From Caballeronia glebae (GTDB lineage Bacteria > Pseudomonadota > Gammaproteobacteria > Burkholderiales > Burkholderiaceae), in NCBI RefSeq assembly GCF_001545035.1, contig NZ_FCOJ02000026.1:36080-100079 (forward strand): DNA of 64,000 bases, given 5' to 3'. Below the pieces are notes generated by a model. That model made no database searches and was not told the DNA's origin. It worked only from the letters and a program-made list of their open reading frames with translations. A program made the translations under genes and the position numbers. Positions 36,163-45,505 of the stretch are shown here, piece by piece (the first letter of the stretch is position 1; each line of letters opens with the position of its first letter).

Positions 36163-36520
36163 TGGTGGAGGCGGCGGGAATCGAACCCGCGTCCAGAAGC
36201 GCTCTACGAACAGTTCTACATACTTAGTTCTGTCTTTTGATTTAACCGGAACGACGCGGACGAACACGCTTCGTTACAGCGATTCACTAATTTTTCGACC
36301 ACGGCGTCGTGACGCCACCGAGGCTTAACTGACGTATATGACCTCTCGCGGTATTGCTACCCTAGCCCGTCAGTGAACTAGCGAGAGGACGGCGGCCCTT
36401 AGGCTGCCAGTGCGAACGTTTCGTCGTTTGCAGTTACGATTTTCCCATTGATTAACGAGGTGACGGGTCCTCGGTATGCCCTGACCGCTTCACAACCCCT
36501 GTCGAAACCAGGTCGCCCCC
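36163..36520 (-). ncRNA. ssrA: Transfer-messenger RNA (tmRNA)
   Basis: Rescues ribosomes stalled on broken mRNA. The 5' end reads GGGGGCGACC...TGGTTTCGACAGG and pairs with the 3' GCCTCC before the ACCA end (encoded CCA). The T-arm is CGGGTTCGATTCCCGCC. The reading frame at 36399-36431 encodes the tag ANDETFALAA followed by TAA, preceded by the usual resume region. A GATAAT -10-like box (36535-36540) precedes it. A dyad at 36561-36590 (gph side) may end upstream transcription. Confidence 0.97.
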
Positions 36521-36560
36521 AAAACGGAACTGGAATTATCCCACGAAAATCCATATGAGG

Positions 36561-36590
36561 CGAACGGCGCGATATTCAAGGCGCCGTTTC
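36561..36590 (-). terminator. Stem-loop downstream of gph (possible terminator)
   Basis: AACGGCGC and GCGCCGTT form an extended stem with a 10-nt AT-rich loop, starting 11 bp past the gph stop. No T-run follows on the minus strand, so termination is uncertain. Confidence 0.4.
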
Positions 36591-36600
36591 GCCCCGCGAC

Positions 36601-37365
36601 TCACGCGATGTCGCGCAACAACTGCTGCAGTTCGTCCGGCGAATCGACGACATGATTCGCGTGCCAGCGGCGCGGCGGAATGTCGTCGCCGCAGTAGCCG
36701 TAGGCGGCCGCCACGGTGATCATGCCCGCCGCGAAGCCGGCTTGCACGTCGCGCAGATCGTCGCCGACATAGACAATGCGCTCCGGTGCGACATCCAGCA
36801 ACTCGGCCGCGTGCAGGAGCGGCGCGGGGTGCGGTTTCGAGTGCGGCGTCGTGTCGCCGCAGACGAGGCACCCGGCGCGCGTGTCGAGCCCCAGCAGGCC
36901 GACCAGCGGCGCGGCGAACCGCGTCACCTTGTTGGTGACGATGCCCCAGCGCACGCCGCGCGCATCGAGCTGATCGAGTATCTCGGCGATTCCCGGAAAG
37001 AGCGTCGTCTCGATGCACAGATCGGCTTCGTAATTGGCGAGGAATTCATCCCGCATCGACGCGAAGTCGTGATGCTCGGGCCCGATCTCGAACGCGCCGC
37101 CGAGCAGACCGCGCGCACCCGCCGACGCGTACGGCCGCAGCGTTTCGAGCGGACGCATTTCGAGGCCGCGGTCATGCCGCATCTTGTTCACCGCGGCGAC
37201 GAGGTCGGGCGCGGTATCCGCGATCGTGCCGTCGAGGTCGAACAGCACCGCCTGACACAGCCCGAGGCCGTCGCCTTCGGCGAGGCGCTGGGGCAGGGGA
37301 TTCGTGTCTTCCGGAAGGGGCTTGGTATCGATGGTGCCCGTGGACAAGGGATCGTCGTTGGTCAT
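36601..37365 (-). CDS. gph: Phosphoglycolate phosphatase
   Basis: HAD-superfamily phosphatase that removes 2-phosphoglycolate. The 254-residue protein has motif I LFDLDGTIADTAPDL near residue 43, the conserved ITNK-type motif II (GIVTNK), and VYVGDDLRDVQAGFAAGM as motif IV. The first 36 residues are a polar extension not needed for the fold; the true start could be a later Met. It follows ubiG by 4 bp on the same strand, so they likely form an operon, as in many beta-proteobacteria. Confidence 0.93.
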   Translation of the reverse strand: MTNDDPLSTGTIDTKPLPEDTNPLPQRLAEGDGLGLCQAVLFDLDGTIADTAPDLVAAVNKMRHDRGLEMRPLETLRPYASAGARGLLGGAFEIGPEHHDFASMRDEFLANYEADLCIETTLFPGIAEILDQLDARGVRWGIVTNKVTRFAAPLVGLLGLDTRAGCLVCGDTTPHSKPHPAPLLHAAELLDVAPERIVYVGDDLRDVQAGFAAGMITVAAAYGYCGDDIPPRRWHANHVVDSPDELQQLLRDIA

Positions 37366-37369
37366 GGTG

Positions 37370-38068
37370 TCAGGCTTCGCGGCGGCAAGCCATCATGTAG
37401 TTGATGCTCGTGTCGTTCGAGAGGCCGAAGTGCCGGGAAATCGGCCGATACGTGATGCCTTTGATGTCGACGGGCAAAAGCGAGGCGGCGCGCGCGAACG
37501 TGGCGAGTTCCGACGGCTTGATGAAGCGCGCGTAATCGTGCGTGCCGCGCGGCAGCATGCGCGCGATGTATTCCGCGCCGATGACGGCGAACAAATACGC
37601 CTTCGCGTTGCGATTCAAGGTGGAGAAGAACACCCAGCCGCCCGGCTTGACGAGCGCGGCGCATGCGGCGACAGTGCCCGCGGGGTTCGGCACGTGTTCG
37701 AGCATTTCCATGCAGGTGACGACATCGTAGGAAGCCGGTTCGCGCGCAGCGAGCGCTTCCGCCGAAATTTCCTCATACGCGACCTCGACACCACTTTCGA
37801 GACTGTGCAGATCGGCGACGCCGAGCGCGCTCGACGACAGATCGACGCCCTTGACGTTCGCGCCCCGCACGGCCATCGACTCGGACAAAATGCCGCCGCC
37901 GCAGCCGATATCGAGAACACGCTTGCTCATCAAATGCGCGTGCGCGTCGATCCAGTCGAGCCGGACCGGGTTCAGTTCATGCAGCGGTTTGAACTCGGCG
38001 TTCGGATCCCACCAGCGATGCGCGAGCTCGCTGAATTTCTGCAGTTCGTGAGGATCGGCGTTGATCAT
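37370..38068 (-). CDS. ubiG: Ubiquinone biosynthesis O-methyltransferase
   Basis: SAM-dependent methyltransferase that performs both O-methylations in ubiquinone synthesis. The 232-residue protein has [24 protein letters not shown] at the N-terminus, the SAM motif [20 protein letters not shown], and [11 protein letters not shown], all diagnostic of UbiG. I use the ATG of [12 protein letters not shown], which matches where family members start, over an ATG 11 codons upstream. Its product is made with gph. Confidence 0.95.
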   Translation of the reverse strand: MINADPHELQKFSELAHRWWDPNAEFKPLHELNPVRLDWIDAHAHLMSKRVLDIGCGGGILSESMAVRGANVKGVDLSSSALGVADLHSLESGVEVAYEEISAEALAAREPASYDVVTCMEMLEHVPNPAGTVAACAALVKPGGWVFFSTLNRNAKAYLFAVIGAEYIARMLPRGTHDYARFIKPSELATFARAASLLPVDIKGITYRPISRHFGLSNDTSINYMMACRREA

Positions 38069-38206
38069 GTTCGGAATTGCCTTGTTTGAGTCGTGAATCA
38101 ATTAGAACCGAGTATATAGGCGTCGCAATGGGCGGGCAAAAAGCGTCATGGATGAAGCCTACCTGAACCGACGGCTCATTAAACGAATGCCGCAAACGCT
38201 TCGGAC

Positions 38207-38236
38207 ATAAAAAAACCCCCGCCGAGGCGGGGGTTT
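38207..38236 (-). terminator. Terminator of the OmpA-family gene
   Basis: AAACCCCCGC and GCGGGGGTTT form a perfect stem with a 4-nt loop; on the minus strand it is followed by seven T. It lies 25 bp past the ompA-like stop. Confidence 0.85.
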
Positions 38237-38260
38237 GATCTGCGGCAATGCAACTCGATA

Positions 38261-38920
38261 TTACTGCTGCGGTTGACGCGTCGTGCCGACAACTTCGACT
38301 TCCACGCGACGATCCGGTGCGAGGCAGGCGATAAGTTGCTTGTGGTTCTTCTGTTGGCAGGTACCCTTCGTGACCGGGTCGCGCTTGCCCTTGCCTTCCG
38401 TATAGATACGGTTGGCTTCGATGCCCTTGCTGACCAGGTAAGCCTTCACAGCTTGCGCACGGCGCAGCGACAGACGATCGTTGTACTTGTCCGAACCGAT
38501 GCGGTCGGTGTAACCCGTGGCAACCACGACTTCGAGGTTCAGCGCGCCGATCTTCGATGCGAGATCGTCCAGCTTTTCCTTACCAGCCGGCTTCAGGACT
38601 GCCTTGTCGAAGTCGAACAGAGCGTCAGCTTGATAGGTAACCTTCTGGCTCTGGATGACCGGCGGCGGCGTGACTTGTGCCGGCGGCGTCGGTGCTTGCG
38701 CGACCAGCGCGCCATCGCACTTCGCGTTTGCCGTAGCCGGCGTCCAGAACGCGTCGCGCCAGCACAGTTCGTTCGTGCCGTTCATCCACACATACTCGCC
38801 CGTACCGTTCACCCAGTTATCATTCACGGCTTGTCGCGAGGCCGGCACGGACTGTGCCGAGGCCGATGCAGCCATAACTGCGGTAGCTGCAATGAACGCG
38901 AGCTTTGAAAGTTTATTCAT
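38261..38920 (-). CDS. ompA: OmpA-family outer membrane protein
   Basis: A 219-residue envelope protein. A signal peptide ends near SASAQS. There is a short region with NDNWVNGTGEYVWMNGTNELCWRD, a Pro-rich linker (PTPPAQVTPPPV), and a C-terminal OmpA peptidoglycan-binding domain (about residues 90-215). It contains FDFDKAVLKPAGKEKL, VVATGYTDRIGSDKYNDRLSLRRAQAV and a GKGKRDPVT stretch. It lacks the eight-stranded barrel of E. coli OmpA. It sits divergent from gyrA, with about 700 bp between. Confidence 0.9.
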   Translation of the reverse strand: MNKLSKLAFIAATAVMAASASAQSVPASRQAVNDNWVNGTGEYVWMNGTNELCWRDAFWTPATANAKCDGALVAQAPTPPAQVTPPPVIQSQKVTYQADALFDFDKAVLKPAGKEKLDDLASKIGALNLEVVVATGYTDRIGSDKYNDRLSLRRAQAVKAYLVSKGIEANRIYTEGKGKRDPVTKGTCQQKNHKQLIACLAPDRRVEVEVVGTTRQPQQ

Positions 38921-39616
38921 ATTTCTCCTCTCGAAATTGAGATTACCGCAGGTTTACTGCGAGCCTGTAGACGAAGACAAGTCATACATTGCTCGAAGTA
39001 TAACATTCCCTACGGAACAAAACGCGCTGTATAGACTTCGAGCAGTGTCTAAGTTTGTGCGTTGGCATTTTGCCATATCGTTCCCTTGCAACGATAAAAA
39101 TATCCCCGCACGCTGTACGCCCGCAACCTTATGTGGTGCATGCGCAACAAGAAGGGGACAGGAAACACTCAAGGCTCGAGAAGGCGCAAAACGTGCGCAC
39201 TTTACGTGCCCGAATGCGATTTCCTGCGTGTTTTCATCGCGGGTACTCATTCGACTGGCAAAACATCGAGGCGGCATGATAGCCCGGCCGCGTGTCGAAT
39301 TGACGGAAGACGTTCCCCAGTTTTTGTAAGTAATTGGTACAGCGTTGCGCATTGCGAAGTCCGCACGCATATTCCGGTTGGATTGTCCGAAACACACTGT
39401 ATGTATACGGCAGTCGGGCGGGCGCGAATCTCGTGCATGGTAGAATCCTTTGATGCGCTGCGTTCGCACGCATAAAAAAGCATGCGCTGCATTTGCGGCG
39501 CGCAGTGTACGTCGGCTACGCGCCACGGCGGCCCATGTCGCGCGGCTGGCGGGCGAGTCTCGCGAAATCGTCGCGCGCGTTGCCGTGTCGCCGCTGCAAA
39601 GTTCAAGACACGGATA
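38921..39616. other. Long intergenic region between ompA and gyrA
   Basis: The two genes diverge from this 696-bp gap, so both promoters lie here. I see a TAGAAT candidate -10 for gyrA at 39441-39446 without a convincing -35, and AT-rich patches near 38980-39010 on the ompA side. Small open frames in this region lack ribosome binding sites and typical codon bias, so I count none as genes. No RNA gene is recognised. Confidence 0.6.
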
Positions 39617-42262
39617 ATGGATCAATTCGCCAAAGAGACTCTGCCAATCTCCCTTGAGGAGGAAATGCGCCGTTCGTATCTCGATTACGCGATGAGCGTG
39701 ATCGTCGGGCGCGCGCTTCCCGATGTCCGCGATGGCTTGAAGCCGGTGCATCGTCGGGCGCTCTACTCGATGCACGAGCTGAACAACGACTGGAACCGCG
39801 CGTACAAGAAGTCGGCGCGTATCGTCGGCGACGTCATCGGTAAATACCATCCTCACGGCGACGCGTCCGTCTACGAGACGATCGTTCGCATGGCGCAGCC
39901 GTTCTCGCTGCGCTACATGCTGGTCGATGGCCAGGGCAACTTCGGTTCGGTCGACGGCGACAACGCCGCGGCAATGCGCTACACCGAAATCCGCATGGCG
40001 AAGATCGGCCACGAACTGCTGGCCGACATCGACAAGGAAACCGTCGACTTCGGTCCGAACTACGACGGCAGCGAAAACGAGCCGCTCGTTCTCCCGGCGC
40101 GCATTCCGAATCTGCTGATCAACGGTTCGGCCGGCATCGCGGTCGGCATGGCGACCAACATTCCGCCGCACAACCTGCGCGAAATCGTCGACGCCTGCCT
40201 GCATTTGCTGAATACGCCCGAGGCCTCGATCGACGAACTCATCGAGATCGTGCCGGCGCCCGATTTCCCGACCGCCGGCATCATCTACGGCGTGGCGGGC
40301 GTGCGCGACGGGTATCGCACGGGACGCGGGCGCGTCGTGATGCGCGCGACCACGCACTTCGAAGAGATCGACCGCGGTCAGCGCATGGCGATCATCGTCG
40401 ACGAGATTCCGTATCAGGTGAACAAGCGCACGTTGCTTGAGCGCATCGCCGAACTCGTCAACGAGAAGAAGATCGAAGGCATCTCCGACATTCGCGACGA
40501 GTCCGACAAGTCGGGCATGCGCGTCGTGATCGAGCTGAAGCGCGGGGAAGTGCCCGAAGTCATTCTGAACAACCTGTACAAGCAGACGCAGTTGCAGGAC
40601 ACGTTCGGCATGAACCTGGTCGCGCTCGTCGACGGCCAGCCGAAGCTGCTGAACCTGAAGGAAATGCTCGAATGCTTCCTGTCGCATCGACGGGAAGTGC
40701 TGACGCGGCGCACTGTATACGAACTGCGCAAGGCGCGCGATCGCGGGCACGTGCTCGAAGGTCTCGCCGTTGCGCTTGCGAACATCGACGAATTCATCGC
40801 GATCATCAAGGCCGCGCCGACGCCGCCGATCGCGAAGCAGGAATTGATGGCGCGTCCGTGGGACTCGTCGCTCGTGCGCGAAATGCTCACGCGCACCGAG
40901 TCCGAGGCTTCGGGCGGCCGCGCGGCATATCGTCCGGAAGGGCTGAATCCGGCTTACGGTCTGCAGGAAGACGGCCTCTACAGATTGTCGGACGTCCAGG
41001 CGCAGGAAATTCTGCAGATGCGTCTGCAACGCCTGACCGGTCTGGAGCAGGACAAGATCGTCGGCGAGTATCGCGAAGTGATGGCGCAAATCGCCGACCT
41101 GCTCGACATCCTCGCGCGGCCGGAGCGAATTCGCCAGATCATCGTCGACGAACTGGGCCAGATCCGCACCGAGTTCGGCGACGACCGTCGTTCGCGCATT
41201 GAAATGAACGCGACGGAGCTCAACACCGAAGACCTGATCACGCCGACGGACATGGTCGTTACCATGTCGCATACCGGTTACGTGAAGTCGCAGCCGCTTT
41301 CCGAATACCGCGCGCAAAAGCGCGGCGGACGCGGCAAGCAGGCGACGCAGATGAAGGAAGACGACTGGATCGACACGCTGTTCATCGCGAACACGCACGA
41401 TCACATGCTGTGCTTCTCGAACCGCGGCCGCGTGTACTGGATCAAGGTGTATGAAGTGCCGCAGGGCTCGCGCAACTCGCGCGGCCGTCCGATCGTCAAC
41501 ATGTTCCCGCTGCAGGACGGCGAGAAGATCAACGTCGTTCTGCCGATCAAGGAATTCTCGGCCGACAAGTACGTATTCATGACGACCGCGCTCGGCACCG
41601 TCAAGAAAACGCCGCTCGAAGCGTTCAGCCGTCCGATGAAGAAGGGCATCATCGCCGTCGGTCTCGATGAGGGCGATTACCTCATCGGCGCGGCGATCAC
41701 CGATGGCGAACACGACGTCATGCTGTTCTCCGACTCGGGCAAGGCCGTGCGTTTCGACGAGAACGACGTGCGCGCGATGGGCCGCGAGGCGCGCGGCGTG
41801 CGCGGCATGCAGCTCGAAGACGGCCAGCACGTCATCGCGATGCTGGTCGCCGGCGGCGAGAATCAGTCGGTGCTGACAGCTACCGAGAACGGCTACGGCA
41901 AGCGCACGCCGATCAACGAGTACACGCGTCACGGTCGCGGCACGAAGGGCATGATTGCGATCCAGACGTCGGAACGCAACGGCCGGGTCGTCGCCGCGAC
42001 GCTCGTCGAGCCCGAGAGCGAGATCATGCTGATCACGACGGCGGGCGTGCTCATTCGCACGCGCGTCTCGGAGATCCGCGAAATGGGCCGTGCAACCCAA
42101 GGTGTTACACTCATCAGCCTTGACGAGGGAACGAAGTTGTCGGGACTGCAGCATATCGCCGAGGCGGAAGCCGAGGCCGAACTCGAAGCGGAAGCCGGTT
42201 CGGAAGACGCTGCGGCCAGCCCTGACGACGCGGAAAATGATGAAGGCGGGGAAAGCGCCTGA
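39617..42262 (+). CDS. gyrA: DNA gyrase subunit A
   Basis: Type II topoisomerase subunit that breaks and rejoins DNA to introduce negative supercoils. The 881-residue protein has the quinolone region [17 protein letters not shown] at residues 78-94, with Ala83 and Glu87 by E. coli numbering, and the catalytic Tyr in AAMRYTEIR near residue 122. A GyrA-box (QKRGGRGK) is seen near residue 560, followed by six-blade wrapping-domain repeats. The tail is a strongly acidic, Glu/Ala-rich stretch. The ATG giving [10 protein letters not shown] is chosen by homology. Confidence 0.97.
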   Translation: MDQFAKETLPISLEEEMRRSYLDYAMSVIVGRALPDVRDGLKPVHRRALYSMHELNNDWNRAYKKSARIVGDVIGKYHPHGDASVYETIVRMAQPFSLRYMLVDGQGNFGSVDGDNAAAMRYTEIRMAKIGHELLADIDKETVDFGPNYDGSENEPLVLPARIPNLLINGSAGIAVGMATNIPPHNLREIVDACLHLLNTPEASIDELIEIVPAPDFPTAGIIYGVAGVRDGYRTGRGRVVMRATTHFEEIDRGQRMAIIVDEIPYQVNKRTLLERIAELVNEKKIEGISDIRDESDKSGMRVVIELKRGEVPEVILNNLYKQTQLQDTFGMNLVALVDGQPKLLNLKEMLECFLSHRREVLTRRTVYELRKARDRGHVLEGLAVALANIDEFIAIIKAAPTPPIAKQELMARPWDSSLVREMLTRTESEASGGRAAYRPEGLNPAYGLQEDGLYRLSDVQAQEILQMRLQRLTGLEQDKIVGEYREVMAQIADLLDILARPERIRQIIVDELGQIRTEFGDDRRSRIEMNATELNTEDLITPTDMVVTMSHTGYVKSQPLSEYRAQKRGGRGKQATQMKEDDWIDTLFIANTHDHMLCFSNRGRVYWIKVYEVPQGSRNSRGRPIVNMFPLQDGEKINVVLPIKEFSADKYVFMTTALGTVKKTPLEAFSRPMKKGIIAVGLDEGDYLIGAAITDGEHDVMLFSDSGKAVRFDENDVRAMGREARGVRGMQLEDGQHVIAMLVAGGENQSVLTATENGYGKRTPINEYTRHGRGTKGMIAIQTSERNGRVVAATLVEPESEIMLITTAGVLIRTRVSEIREMGRATQGVTLISLDEGTKLSGLQHIAEAEAEAELEAEAGSEDAAASPDDAENDEGGESA

Positions 42263-42404
42263 TATTTTTTGTGTCGCGGGCCTCTTGTTATCGCTTTTGA
42301 AAGCTCGGATTAGTTAAGCTGCGCGACGTGAGCTGGTTGTCGGCGTCGGAAAGACACGCAAAGCTCGTCGCCAGTGCTGAACTGGATATTTTTTACAGGG
42401 AGTA

Positions 42405-43022
42405 ATGATGCAAGGACGTTTCAAGCAGTGGATGTTGCTGGCCGCTTTCGTGCCGACCTTCGCGATGGCTCAGTCGCTTCAGAACCAGGCGCCCGCGCAG
42501 ACGGCCGCACCGGCAGCCGCAGCAGCACCGGTTGACCCGGCCAAGCAAGCCGCGATCAAAGAGCTGCTCGACGCGATCGACGCGCAGAAGCTGGTCGGTG
42601 CGATCGGTAACAGCGCGCAGATGCAATCGAAGCAACTCGTGCCGGCGATCCTCTCGGACGCGCTGTCCGAGAACAAGACGATGAACGACAAGCAGAAGCA
42701 AGCCGCCGTTCCGTCGCTGCAGAAGAACGCAGTGCCGAAGCTGGTCGATTCCGCTGGTCAGGTTTTCGCGACCGACGCATTTCGCAAGGACGCGATGCAG
42801 GCTCAGTACGAAGCGTATGCGAAGTACTACTCGACGGACGAGATCAAGGATCTGACCAACTTCTACAAGAGCCCGACCGGCCGCAAGTTCATCCAGGTTC
42901 AAGACCAGGTTGGCCGCGACGTCGTGAACGGCCTGATGCAGAAGTACATGCCGCAAGCCATCAAGGCGACGCGCACGCAAGCCGATCAGGAAGTGGCGAG
43001 CGTCAAGCCGAGCGCCAAGTAA
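42405..43022 (+). CDS. DUF2059 domain-containing exported protein
   Basis: A 205-residue protein with a signal peptide (MLLAAFVPTFAMAQS) and an Ala/Pro/Gln-rich linker, then an all-helical DUF2059 domain (about residues 55-195). The domain has the conserved FYKSPTGRKF and VFATDAFRKD blocks. No function is established for the family. CAGGGAG precedes two adjacent ATGs. It lies between gyrA and serC and is followed by a terminator, so it is probably transcribed alone. Confidence 0.88.
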   Translation: MMQGRFKQWMLLAAFVPTFAMAQSLQNQAPAQTAAPAAAAAPVDPAKQAAIKELLDAIDAQKLVGAIGNSAQMQSKQLVPAILSDALSENKTMNDKQKQAAVPSLQKNAVPKLVDSAGQVFATDAFRKDAMQAQYEAYAKYYSTDEIKDLTNFYKSPTGRKFIQVQDQVGRDVVNGLMQKYMPQAIKATRTQADQEVASVKPSAK

Positions 43023-43044
43023 GCTCGGCGACCTCGACCTGACG

Positions 43045-43089
43045 AAAATCCGCCGGCGGGGCTCACCGCCCCGCGCATTGGCGGGTTTT
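43045..43089 (+). terminator. Terminator before serC
   Basis: AAAATCCGCC pairs with GGCGGGTTTT (with one G-T), enclosing a second hairpin GGCGGGG-CTCA-CCGCCCC, 22 bp after the DUF2059 stop. Confidence 0.75.
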
Positions 43090-43220
43090 CCGGACAGTGC
43101 GATAATGGCTGTTTGCGCGCGAGCGCAAGCAGCCATTTCTTTTTCGGGCGTGAGAACGTGGTCTTCGTTGCATTTGCCGTGCAATTCGCGCCTGCCGAAT
43201 CGGATTTCCGGGATCTCCAG

Positions 43221-44303
43221 ATGCGCGTGTTCAATTTCTCCGCCGGCCCAGCCGCCATGCCAGAAGAAGTCCTGAGGCAAGCGGCTGATGAGATGCTCGA
43301 CTGGCAAGGCAGCGGCATGAGCGTGATGGAAATGAGTCATCGCGGCGCGGAGTTCATGTCGATCCACGAGGCGGCGCTCACCGATCTGCGCGACCTGTTG
43401 AACGTGCCCGCGTCGCATCGCATCCTGTTTCTGCAGGGCGGCGGCATCGGCGAAAATGCGATCGTGCCCATGAACCTGCTCGGCAACAGGCAGACGGCCG
43501 ACTTCGTCGTGACCGGTTCGTGGTCGACGAAATCGTTCAAGGAAGCGCAGAAGTACGGCACGCCGCATCTCGCGGCGAGCGGCAAGACCGAAGCAGGCTT
43601 TACGCGCGTGCCGGGCTTCAACGAGTGGAAGCTCTCGGACGACCCGGCTTACGTGCATCTGTGCTCGAACGAGACCATCGACGGCGTCGAAGCCTTCGAG
43701 ATTCCCGATCTCGGCGATATCCCGCTCGTTGCCGACGCCTCCTCGCACATCCTGTCGCGCCCGATGGACATCGCCAAGTACGGCGTGCTCTTCGGCGGCG
43801 CGCAGAAGAACATCGGCATGGCGGGCGTGACCGTCGTGATCGTGCGCGAGGACCTGCTCGACCGCGCGCTGTCCATTTGTCCTTCGGCGTTCGAATGGAA
43901 GATCGTCGCCGAGAACAATTCGATGTACAACACGCCGCCCACCTACGCGATCTACATCGCCGGTCTCGTCTTCAAGTGGCTGAAGAAGCAGGGCGGCCTC
44001 GCGGCGATCGAGGCGCGCAACGTCGAGAAGGCCACGCTGCTCTACGACACCATCGATTCCAGCGATTTCTACGTCAACAAGGTCGAGCGCCAGAACCGTT
44101 CGCGCATGAACGTGCCGTTCTTTCTCGCCGACGAATCGCGCAACACCGATTTCCTGGTCGGCGCGAAAGCGCGCGGGCTGTTGCAACTGAAGGGCCACAA
44201 GTCCGTCGGCGGCATGCGGGCATCGATCTACAACGCGGTGCCGATCGAGGGAGTCAAAACTCTCGTCGATTACATGAAGGAATTCGAGCGCACAGGCGCT
44301 TAA
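43221..44303 (+). CDS. serC: Phosphoserine aminotransferase
   Basis: PLP enzyme that makes 3-phosphoserine from 3-phosphohydroxypyruvate and glutamate, and also serves pyridoxine synthesis. The 360-residue length is normal. Seen: [13 protein letters not shown] at the start, the GSWSTKSF and [10 protein letters not shown] blocks, and the PLP lysine in [12 protein letters not shown] near residue 197. The start at [10 protein letters not shown] fits all homologues; the Shine-Dalgarno is weak. It opens the serC-pheA-tyrA-aroA-cmk run, joining serine and aromatic amino-acid synthesis. Confidence 0.96.
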   Translation: MRVFNFSAGPAAMPEEVLRQAADEMLDWQGSGMSVMEMSHRGAEFMSIHEAALTDLRDLLNVPASHRILFLQGGGIGENAIVPMNLLGNRQTADFVVTGSWSTKSFKEAQKYGTPHLAASGKTEAGFTRVPGFNEWKLSDDPAYVHLCSNETIDGVEAFEIPDLGDIPLVADASSHILSRPMDIAKYGVLFGGAQKNIGMAGVTVVIVREDLLDRALSICPSAFEWKIVAENNSMYNTPPTYAIYIAGLVFKWLKKQGGLAAIEARNVEKATLLYDTIDSSDFYVNKVERQNRSRMNVPFFLADESRNTDFLVGAKARGLLQLKGHKSVGGMRASIYNAVPIEGVKTLVDYMKEFERTGA

Positions 44304-44344
44304 CAGCGACCACGCTCACTCAATCGCATAAGCTCAAGCACCGC

Positions 44345-45427
44345 ATGGACGACGATCTCAATTCAAGACTCAAACCGCTGCGTGAGCGCATCGATGCGCT
44401 CGACGCGCAACTCATCGCGCTGCTGAATCAGCGTGCTTCCGTCGCGCTGGAAGTCGGCGAGGTGAAGAAGCATTTCAATGCGCCCGTGTTTCGTCCGGAG
44501 CGCGAGATGCAGGTCATCGCGCGTCTGCAGGAAATGAGCGACGGGCCGCTCGCCGATGAACACATCGCTTCGATCTGGCGCGAGATCATGGCCGCGAGCC
44601 GCGCGCTCGAACAGACGATCAGCGCTGCATTCCTCGGGCCGGTCGGCACGTATAGCGAACAGGCGATGTTCGAATACTTCGGGCATTCGATTCACGGCGT
44701 GCCGTGCCCGTCGATCGACGAAGTGTTCCGCGCCGTCGAGGCGGGCGCGGCGCAGTACGGCGTCGTGCCGGTCGAGAATTCGGCGGAAGGCGCGGTGTCG
44801 CGCACGCTGGATTTGCTGCTGCAGACATCGCTTTCGATCGGCGGCGAACTCGCGTTGCCGATTCATCACAATCTGCTGACCGCGTCCGGCGCGCTCGACG
44901 GCGTGAAGCGCGTGTGCGCGCATCCGCAAGCGCTCGCGCAGTGTCAGCGCTGGCTCTCGGCGAACGCGCCGCATCTGGAGCGCCACGCCGTGTCGAGCAA
45001 TGCGGAAGCCGCGCGCATGGCGCTCGAAGATCCGACGGTCGCGGCCATTGCCGGCGATCGCGCCGCGACGCACTACGGCCTGGGCGTCGTGTTCTCGATG
45101 ATTCAGGACGATCCGCACAATCGCACGCGCTTCGTGATCGTCGGCAAGCAGCCGACGGATTCGAGCGGCCACGATCAGACCTCGCTCATCGTCACGGTGA
45201 AGAACGAGTCCGGCGCGGTCTTCAAGCTGCTGGAGCCGCTCGCGAAGCACGGCGTTTCGATGACGCGTTTCGAATCGCGTCCCGCGCGCTCGGGCGCGTG
45301 GGAGTATTACTTCTATATCGACATCGAAGGCCATCGCGACGATGCCGCGGTTGCCGCCGCGCTCGACGAACTCGGTCGCAAGTCCGCGTTCCTGAAGATC
45401 CTCGGTTCGTATCCGCGGGCGCGCTGA
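44345..45427 (+). CDS. pheA: Bifunctional chorismate mutase/prephenate dehydratase
   Basis: Makes phenylpyruvate from chorismate for phenylalanine. The 360-residue protein has an AroQ chorismate mutase domain (residues 8-90, RERIDALDAQLIALLNQRASVA), the dehydratase domain (about 95-275, FLGPVGTYSEQAM and the VPVENSAEGAV block) and a C-terminal ACT domain. The last has LIVTVKNESGAVFKLL and the ESRPARSGAWEYYFYID phenylalanine-binding motif, so feedback inhibition is likely. It starts 41 bp after serC. Confidence 0.96.
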   Translation: MDDDLNSRLKPLRERIDALDAQLIALLNQRASVALEVGEVKKHFNAPVFRPEREMQVIARLQEMSDGPLADEHIASIWREIMAASRALEQTISAAFLGPVGTYSEQAMFEYFGHSIHGVPCPSIDEVFRAVEAGAAQYGVVPVENSAEGAVSRTLDLLLQTSLSIGGELALPIHHNLLTASGALDGVKRVCAHPQALAQCQRWLSANAPHLERHAVSSNAEAARMALEDPTVAAIAGDRAATHYGLGVVFSMIQDDPHNRTRFVIVGKQPTDSSGHDQTSLIVTVKNESGAVFKLLEPLAKHGVSMTRFESRPARSGAWEYYFYIDIEGHRDDAAVAAALDELGRKSAFLKILGSYPRAR

Positions 45428-45505
45428 TCTGGCTCATCGCCGCTGCGAGCGTTCGCGGCGGCTCGTTTCACCCTGCGTCGGACGACGCGCTTTTACCCAT
45501 GTCCC

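Noticed and set aside
39131..39475. A 114-codon gene between ompA and gyrA
   Set aside because: No ribosome binding site and a composition unlike its neighbours; it overlaps the probable gyrA promoter region.
38954..42154. A 1066-codon open frame antisense to gyrA
   Set aside because: The composition is Arg/Asp/Val-rich and lacks any fold signature; the plus strand encodes complete GyrA.
45499..45505. ATG start for tyrA at 45499
   Set aside because: It is out of frame with the prephenate dehydrogenase coding sequence; the in-frame start is the GTG at 45506.
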